From: Bacteroidetes bacterium UBA7368
Lineage (GTDB): Bacteria > Bacteroidota > Rhodothermia > Rhodothermales > UBA10348
Length of the DNA: 10,042 bases
Direction of reading: 5' to 3'
NCBI GenBank assembly: GCA_002469915.1
Contig: DKOG01000081.1
Coordinates: 1-10,042 of the forward strand
The notes under the pieces were generated by a model, which ran no database searches, was not told where the DNA came from, and saw nothing but the letters and a program-made list of their open reading frames with translations. The translations under genes and the position numbers were made by a program. Positions 5,767-10,042 of this stretch are shown one piece after another; position 1 is the stretch's first letter; every line of letters starts with the position of its first letter.

Positions 5767-7858
5767 GCTATACGTAGTGCATAGTCTAAAAGACAGCCTG
5801 AGTACATTTGTAGGCCGCGAAGCCTGGTTTTCTACTCTTTATTCTGACAAACCCCTGGGCGCCATCGTCTCCGACGATGGCACGGATACCGTTTTCAGGC
5901 TATTCGCGCCGCGCGCGTCTGGTGTGACACTTCATTTGTTCTTATCTGCGGATCAACCTGTTACTACGCAGGAAAAATCCGTAAACATGATGCGTGATAT
6001 CAACGGCGTATGGGAAGCTACACAGTCCGGAGATCACCACGGTGTATTTTACACCTACACGATTGAAGGACCAGACGAACCGGGAAATCTGTTTTTTGAC
6101 ACACACCCCGAGCATATATCCGATCCCTACGCGTTGGTAAGCGACGACTCTTTTGGTAAGGCGATGGTATACAAACCAACTCCTGCACCCAAGCCCCTGA
6201 AAAACGGTCGCCCAGATTTCGAAGATATCATCGCTTATGAGGTACACGTTCAGGACTTCACAGACGAATTACCTGTGGCTAGGAATAAGAAAGGCACCTT
6301 CAGCGCCATGATTACCCCGGGTCTTTCCAATGAAAACAATGCACCCATAGGTTTTGATCACTTAACGTCCCTAGGCATCAACACTGTGCACTTAATGCCA
6401 GTTCAGGAGTTTCTGCACTATCCGGATTCACTTTGGCAAGCTGCTTTTTCGGAAGATGCGTATATGATTGAGCAGGGTATATCCGAGGAGAATTATCAGT
6501 GGGGATACAGGACGACGCACGCCTTTGCCGTGGAATCACGATACCGCACGCTAGGATCGCCGATCGGAGCCGAGCGCGAACAATTCAAAGCGCTCGTAGA
6601 AGCTTTTCACGCGGAAGACATGGCGGTAATTATTGACGTAGTGCCAAATCATACCGGGGAAAACATGGATGGGCGAAATTTCCTGTTCAATTTCAATGCC
6701 ATCGATAAGCCATATTATTACCGCACCAATTCCAAGTTGGAGCACATTGGGCCCTATGGAAATGAGATCAAATCTGAATATCGCCCCATGGTTCAGCGCT
6801 GGATTTTGGACCAATTACAACATTTCGTCGATGTGTTCGGTGTTGACGGGTTCAGGATCGACTTGGCTGGCCAAATTGACGAACAAACGCTGATTTGGCT
6901 CAAAAACGAGCTCCCTGAAGATCTGATTATTTACGGAGAGGCATGGATCGCCCCATCCGATCCTACAGTGGCCAATGATCCCGATCTTGGTTGGTATAAG
7001 GCAGATGCCCCCATCCCATTTTTTCAAGATGATGCACGAAATGCCTTTAAAGGCACTGTTTGGGAACTGAACAATCCAGCTATCGATCGCGGTTTTGCCG
7101 GAGGTAACGGGGAAGAGCGAGAAGCCGCCATGCGGGGTCTAGCCAATGACTACTCTGAGGAGCCGACGCCCAATCACGGAATCAACTATCTAGATATCCA
7201 TGATAACTGGGCCCTTGCCGATCAGTTTTCGGACGTGGATTGGGATGGACGTAGGCATGTAGACGAAGGTCAATTTAAGATTGCTGCCACCCTCCTATTC
7301 ACCTCTCTTGGGCCCATCGTACTGCACGGTGGAACAGAAATGATGCGTTCTAAGGGTCACTCCCCACTGGAAGAGATTGAAAAACAAGTAGCCTCGGGTA
7401 CCATCTATATCCACGGCAAGCGCGACACTTACAATCTTAGAAAGGCCAATGCTTTCCTTTGGGAGCAAGCTGGAGCATTAGCTACAGAAGATCGCCCAAT
7501 GAATTACGCCCAAATGACGGATTTCTGGCGGGGCCTCATAGCGTTGAGATCTAGTTCTATCGGCGACGTGTTTACAATCGGTCATCAAGTTCCAGAGGGA
7601 TATTTCAAGTGGATTCTTCCCGAGAATAACCAGTTGCTGGGATACACTGTAGACGAAAAGGTCCTCGTTCTGGTCAATACGGCCGACGATGCGGCCGATT
7701 TTAAAATGGACAATGCTCTTCCTGAGGGGTATTGGATCCAGGTATCGGACGGATCTGATGTGAACATCGATGGATGCGACTGTGGCACCGACTTCGAGTC
7801 GCCCATCCAAACGATACGAATTCCTGCCAAAACAGCGCAGATCTGGAAGCGTCGCTAG
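5621..7858 (+). CDS. Pullulanase-like GH13 alpha-glucan hydrolase, N-terminus missing
   Basis: The enzyme would cleave alpha-1,6 or alpha-1,4 links in starch, glycogen or pullulan. In the 745-codon frame from ATG 5621, residues 1-21 are only the surface-protein DNA read out of frame. Homologous-looking sequence starts near codon 22. Residues 30-80 look like the end of an N-terminal beta-sandwich. Residues 79-180 are a CBM48-like domain (FRLFAPRASGVTLHLF). The GH13 barrel follows: YEVHVQDFT (206-214), YQWGYRTTH, region I DVVPNH (339-344), region II GFRIDLAG with nucleophile Asp414, region III GEAW with acid/base Glu440, region IV YLDIHDN with Asp528. A C-terminal beta-domain ends in IWKRR. GFRIDLAG and the YQWGY motif favour the type I pullulanase branch. 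A signal peptide or lipobox expected for such a secreted enzyme is absent. ATG 5735 is another possible start, and neither has a clear ribosome site. The catalytic part looks intact. Confidence 0.85.
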   Translation: MATLPLPVRLQSQALDLAPFCSLDALSDVLPRRSDVILMKVAEALDPARLYVVHSLKDSLSTFVGREAWFSTLYSDKPLGAIVSDDGTDTVFRLFAPRASGVTLHLFLSADQPVTTQEKSVNMMRDINGVWEATQSGDHHGVFYTYTIEGPDEPGNLFFDTHPEHISDPYALVSDDSFGKAMVYKPTPAPKPLKNGRPDFEDIIAYEVHVQDFTDELPVARNKKGTFSAMITPGLSNENNAPIGFDHLTSLGINTVHLMPVQEFLHYPDSLWQAAFSEDAYMIEQGISEENYQWGYRTTHAFAVESRYRTLGSPIGAEREQFKALVEAFHAEDMAVIIDVVPNHTGENMDGRNFLFNFNAIDKPYYYRTNSKLEHIGPYGNEIKSEYRPMVQRWILDQLQHFVDVFGVDGFRIDLAGQIDEQTLIWLKNELPEDLIIYGEAWIAPSDPTVANDPDLGWYKADAPIPFFQDDARNAFKGTVWELNNPAIDRGFAGGNGEEREAAMRGLANDYSEEPTPNHGINYLDIHDNWALADQFSDVDWDGRRHVDEGQFKIAATLLFTSLGPIVLHGGTEMMRSKGHSPLEEIEKQVASGTIYIHGKRDTYNLRKANAFLWEQAGALATEDRPMNYAQMTDFWRGLIALRSSSIGDVFTIGHQVPEGYFKWILPENNQLLGYTVDEKVLVLVNTADDAADFKMDNALPEGYWIQVSDGSDVNIDGCDCGTDFESPIQTIRIPAKTAQIWKRR
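5661..5692 (+). repeat. 8-bp direct repeat CTCTGGAT at the junction
   Basis: CTCTGGAT occurs at 5661-5668 and again at 5685-5692, the second copy sitting on the crossing point of the two frames. Repeats of this size can mediate deletions, but one this short is also expected by chance now and then. Confidence 0.4.
5680..5705 (+). other. Crossing point of two unrelated reading frames (gene junction)
   Basis: Up to about 5683-5690 the sequence makes sense as surface protein in the frame of 4507. From about 5684 it makes sense as GH13 protein in the frame of 5621 (S-L-D-A-L-S-D-V-L). Each gene is missing the end that faces the other. This fits an internal deletion or rearrangement that joined two genes, a small indel in a long fusion gene, or a wrong join in the assembly. 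The exact base cannot be fixed by reading alone. Confidence 0.65.
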
Positions 7859-7878
7859 CTATTATTGCGCAAATAGCT
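7857..7878. terminator. Hairpin shared by two convergent stop codons
   Basis: AGCTATT (7857-7863) is a perfect inverted repeat of AATAGCT (7872-7878) with an 8-base loop. It overlaps the last two bases of the GH13 TAG and part of the stop of the minus-strand OsmC-like gene. It is the only structure between two genes that meet 18 bp apart and may slow both transcripts. Neither side has a T-run, so it is not a standard intrinsic terminator. Confidence 0.35.
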
Positions 7879-8338
7879 ATTGCGCTGCTAACTCAGTCCC
7901 CTCAAACGCGTCGCCGTTAATCGTAAAGGAATACGCGATCTGAGCCGATTTCTCAAGGGTCCGGGCTACCGAACAATATTTTCCAATGCTTAAATCAATC
8001 GCTCGTCTAACTCGGGCCTCCTCTAAGTCTCCTTTGAAATGAAAGGTGACGTCGATTTGATTAAAAATGGATGGTGAAACGCCATCAGGCTTCCATCCAC
8101 TAACCTCAATATTGAACTCATCAATATTCTGGCGGCCTTTTTTCAAAATAGATACAACGTCTACGCCGCTACATCCGCCAATGGCCATCACTAAGAGCTG
8201 CATGGGTCCGACCCCATTCCCCTTACCATCATCATAGGCAGTAGCATCGTCGATATCGATAAAAAGGCCATCCTTATTGAAGGCTCGAAAGTGAAAATCG
8301 GCTTCCTGCTTTTTCAGTGTTACTGCTACGCGTCCCAT
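7877..8338 (-). CDS. OsmC-family peroxiredoxin-like protein
   Basis: OsmC-type proteins are small cytosolic dimers that reduce organic hydroperoxides through two cysteines. In this 153-residue product the peroxidatic Cys56 lies in MQLLVMAIGGCSGVDV and the resolving Cys122 in KYCSVARTLEKSA, both in the expected places. The C-terminus ends with the family strand YSFTING. Length and motif spacing resemble the OsmC/YhfA-like branch rather than Ohr, but I cannot settle the subfamily. The ATG at 8338 is 6 bp after the surE stop, with a weak purine stretch (TAGAGA) in front, so it is the last gene of a panB-surE-osmC run. The link with nucleotide and CoA genes is probably only operon housekeeping. 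It ends almost against the GH13 gene, which comes from the other side. Confidence 0.88.
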   Translation of the reverse strand: MGRVAVTLKKQEADFHFRAFNKDGLFIDIDDATAYDDGKGNGVGPMQLLVMAIGGCSGVDVVSILKKGRQNIDEFNIEVSGWKPDGVSPSIFNQIDVTFHFKGDLEEARVRRAIDLSIGKYCSVARTLEKSAQIAYSFTINGDAFEGTELAAQ

Positions 8339-8344
8339 TGATCT

Positions 8345-9151
8345 CTACGTGTTGTTTTCGCCAGCGGGATCTCCCCACTTCCAGTTTTCCAAACCCTCAA
8401 GTGCACTGTACGCAGTGAGGTCGTGTTGTATAGGTGTAATGGACACCCAACCATTATCAACGGCCCACAAGTCTGTGTTTTCACCTGAATCCAGGTTAAC
8501 AAACTTTCCAGAGAGCCAGTAATAGGGCCGATCAAATGGATCCATGCGCTCAGCAAAGGACTCTTCCCATTTAGACCGTGCCTGGCGCGTAATCATACAG
8601 CCTTTGATGTCCGCAAGAGGTAAGTCAGGAATATTGACGTTGAGCAATATCCCCGGCTGAAGTCCTCCCTCGAGAACACGTTTTGCGACGGATCGAGCCA
8701 TTCTACCTGATGCCTCAAAATCACCACCCGAGCCCCACTTGCAATACGAAAAAGCAATGGCTGGAATGCCCAGAATAGCCGCTTCCGTGGCAGCACTGAC
8801 CGTTCCCGAATAGATTACATTTACGGCCGTATTAGGTCCGTGATTAATGCCTGAGACTACCAAATCGGGCTGTCGAGGTACGAGTTTGTCCATAGCCAAC
8901 TTTACGCAGTCTGCCGGGGTGCCAGAGACAGCATAAGCAGTAACATGACCAGATGGCCCCCTAAATGGCCAAGGACGAGCGCGAACAGGATCTCGCATCG
9001 TGATGGCATGTCCCACAGCACTTTGTTCGTGCAAGGGAGCAGCAACAACGATATCGCCTAGTCCATCCATGGCAGCAACCAGAGACAAAATCCCCGGGGC
9101 CTCAATTCCATCATCGTTGCTGATAAGAATCAGCGGTCGTTCTTTTTTCAT
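8345..9151 (-). CDS. surE: 5'/3'-nucleotidase SurE
   Basis: SurE is a divalent-metal-dependent phosphatase that removes phosphate from nucleoside 5'- and 3'-monophosphates, and in some species short polyphosphate. It acts in stress and stationary-phase survival. The 268-residue product carries all four metal ligands: Asp13 and Asp14 in ISNDDGIEAPG, Ser44 in APLHEQSAVG, and Asn103 in VSGINHGPN. The family motif SGTPADCVKLA and the YSGTVSAATEA helix are also present. It has the usual family length. The C-terminus ends with WVSITPIQHDLTAY, as in most SurE proteins, plus a short acidic tail. The start ATG (9151) is 15 bp after the panB stop and lacks a strong ribosome site, as do other starts here. 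Co-transcription with panB and the osmC-like gene is likely. Confidence 0.95.
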   Translation of the reverse strand: MKKERPLILISNDDGIEAPGILSLVAAMDGLGDIVVAAPLHEQSAVGHAITMRDPVRARPWPFRGPSGHVTAYAVSGTPADCVKLAMDKLVPRQPDLVVSGINHGPNTAVNVIYSGTVSAATEAAILGIPAIAFSYCKWGSGGDFEASGRMARSVAKRVLEGGLQPGILLNVNIPDLPLADIKGCMITRQARSKWEESFAERMDPFDRPYYWLSGKFVNLDSGENTDLWAVDNGWVSITPIQHDLTAYSALEGLENWKWGDPAGENNT

Positions 9152-9166
9152 AGTCCGATTTCGGAT

Positions 9167-9991
9167 TCAATAGCTTTCTTCATCTGTTGGAAACGATCGC
9201 GACCTTACATCTGAGATATAATTTTGAACCATACCTGCGATCTGCGAATCAAGATGTCCGTAGCGTCTGACAAACCTTGGATTGAAGTCCGTGGTCAGAC
9301 CCAACGCATCATGCGTAACAAGAACCTGCCCGTCACAATGACTTCCTGCACCGATACCTATCGTTGGAATAGAAAGCGACTTAGACACTTCTGCGGCTAA
9401 CTCTTGAGGGATTTTTTCGAATACAATTCCAAAGCAGCCGGCTTCTTGTAGTAAGAGCGCATCCGCCTTTAACTGTTCGGCCTCCTCCTCTTCTTTGGCT
9501 CTCACCTGGTACCCTCCAAATCGATAGATCGATTGAGGGGTAAGCCCTAAGTGTCCCATCACTGGTATTCCTGCTTCGATCAAACGCTCGACCGTAGAAA
9601 CGATTGGCTTTCCGCCTTCAAGCTTGACGGAATGGGCGCCGGACTCTTTCATTACCCGAATAGCCGAAACTAATGCTTCTCGAGAATTCCCTTGATAAGA
9701 GCCAAACGGCAGATCAACTACTACAAGTGCACGGTCTACACCCCGAACCACACATTGAGCATGATAAATCATGTGATCCAGTGTGATCGGAAGTGTCGTT
9801 TCAAAGCCAGCCATCACATTAGAGGCTGAATCACCAACTAGAATTACATCGATGCCTGCTCCGTCCAGAATGCGAGCCGACGTGTAATCGTAAGCAGTCA
9901 GCATGGCAATGGGAATGCCAGACTGTTTCATTTCCTGTAGGGTACGGGTAGTTACCTTCGGGGAATCTAAAGGGGACGGGTGAATACTCAT
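9167..9991 (-). CDS. panB: 3-methyl-2-oxobutanoate hydroxymethyltransferase
   Basis: PanB makes ketopantoate from alpha-ketoisovalerate and methylene-THF, the first committed step of pantothenate and so CoA synthesis. The 274-residue product is a full-length TIM barrel. Metal ligands are Asp54 ([11 protein letters not shown]), Asp93 (VDLPFGSY) and Glu125 (VKLEGG, with Lys123). The catalytic Glu192 is in GIVFEKIP, and HLGLTPQSI and [14 protein letters not shown] are typical. It begins with about 10 variable residues before the first conserved block. A GGA stands a few bases before the ATG at 9991. Its cofactor methylene-THF is also a FolD substrate, but folD lies 5 kb away on the other strand, so this is shared chemistry rather than linkage. 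It is the first visible gene of the minus-strand run. Confidence 0.97.
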   Translation of the reverse strand: MSIHPSPLDSPKVTTRTLQEMKQSGIPIAMLTAYDYTSARILDGAGIDVILVGDSASNVMAGFETTLPITLDHMIYHAQCVVRGVDRALVVVDLPFGSYQGNSREALVSAIRVMKESGAHSVKLEGGKPIVSTVERLIEAGIPVMGHLGLTPQSIYRFGGYQVRAKEEEEAEQLKADALLLQEAGCFGIVFEKIPQELAAEVSKSLSIPTIGIGAGSHCDGQVLVTHDALGLTTDFNPRFVRRYGHLDSQIAGMVQNYISDVRSRSFPTDEESY

Positions 9992-10025
9992 GGAGTGTGT
10001 CCAATGGTGACGGTGCTGAACCGAG

Positions 10026-10031
10026 AATATA
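10026..10031 (-). promoter_or_regulatory. Possible -10 box of the panB operon
   Basis: On the minus strand TATATT (10031-10026) lies about 35 bp before the panB ATG. A matching -35 would fall beyond the window edge, so this cannot be confirmed. Confidence 0.25.
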
Positions 10032-10042
10032 AAGAAAGGCGG

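Noticed and set aside
1..10042. CRISPR array, insertion sequence, integrase, toxin-antitoxin or phage genes
   Set aside because: No regularly spaced repeats, terminal inverted repeats, transposase motifs or such small-gene pairs were seen on either strand.

Overview
The window is an ordinary chromosomal segment of a free-living Gram-negative bacterium of moderate GC content. I think it belongs to the FCB group (Bacteroidota / Balneolota / Rhodothermota). Pointers are the exported protein at 4507-5766, which is built like the large surface proteins of that group, a secreted-type pullulanase-like GH13 enzyme, and starts that mostly lack a clear Shine-Dalgarno sequence. The tRNA promoter looks like a normal sigma70 promoter (TTGATC-17-TATTAT) rather than the TTTG / TAnnTTTG type of classical Bacteroidia, so Balneolota or Rhodothermota is a better guess than Bacteroidia. 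The assignment is inference.

Left part (1-3029, + strand): three tightly coupled cell-envelope genes. They are the 3' end of a DUF6798-like integral membrane protein, a Wzx-type polysaccharide flippase/exporter whose TTG start overlaps the preceding stop, and a lipoprotein with an endonuclease/exonuclease/phosphatase fold whose ATG overlaps the flippase stop. Next comes a minus-strand tRNA-Gly(GCC) with its own promoter and a strong intrinsic terminator.

Middle (3420-7858, + strand): folD (one-carbon metabolism), then two glycan/surface-related reading frames. The first, with a signal peptide, is a beta-rich surface protein that stops abruptly. The second is a pullulanase-like GH13 enzyme with all catalytic residues but no recognisable N-terminus. 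The two frames cross at about 5680-5705, where the surface protein loses its C-terminus and the GH13 loses its N-terminus. This head-to-tail junction, from a deletion, a frameshift or an assembly join, is the most unusual thing in the window.

Right part (7877-9991, - strand): a compact run panB -> surE -> osmC-like (gaps of 15 and 6 bp). It encodes ketopantoate hydroxymethyltransferase (pantothenate/CoA synthesis), a 5'/3'-nucleotidase and an OsmC-family thiol peroxidase-like protein. It converges on the GH13 gene with only 18 bp between the two stop codons.

I saw no CRISPR array, insertion sequence, phage gene or defence system, and no gene-free stretch longer than about 240 bp. I do not see an undescribed multi-gene system here; the surface-protein/GH13 junction deserves the second look.
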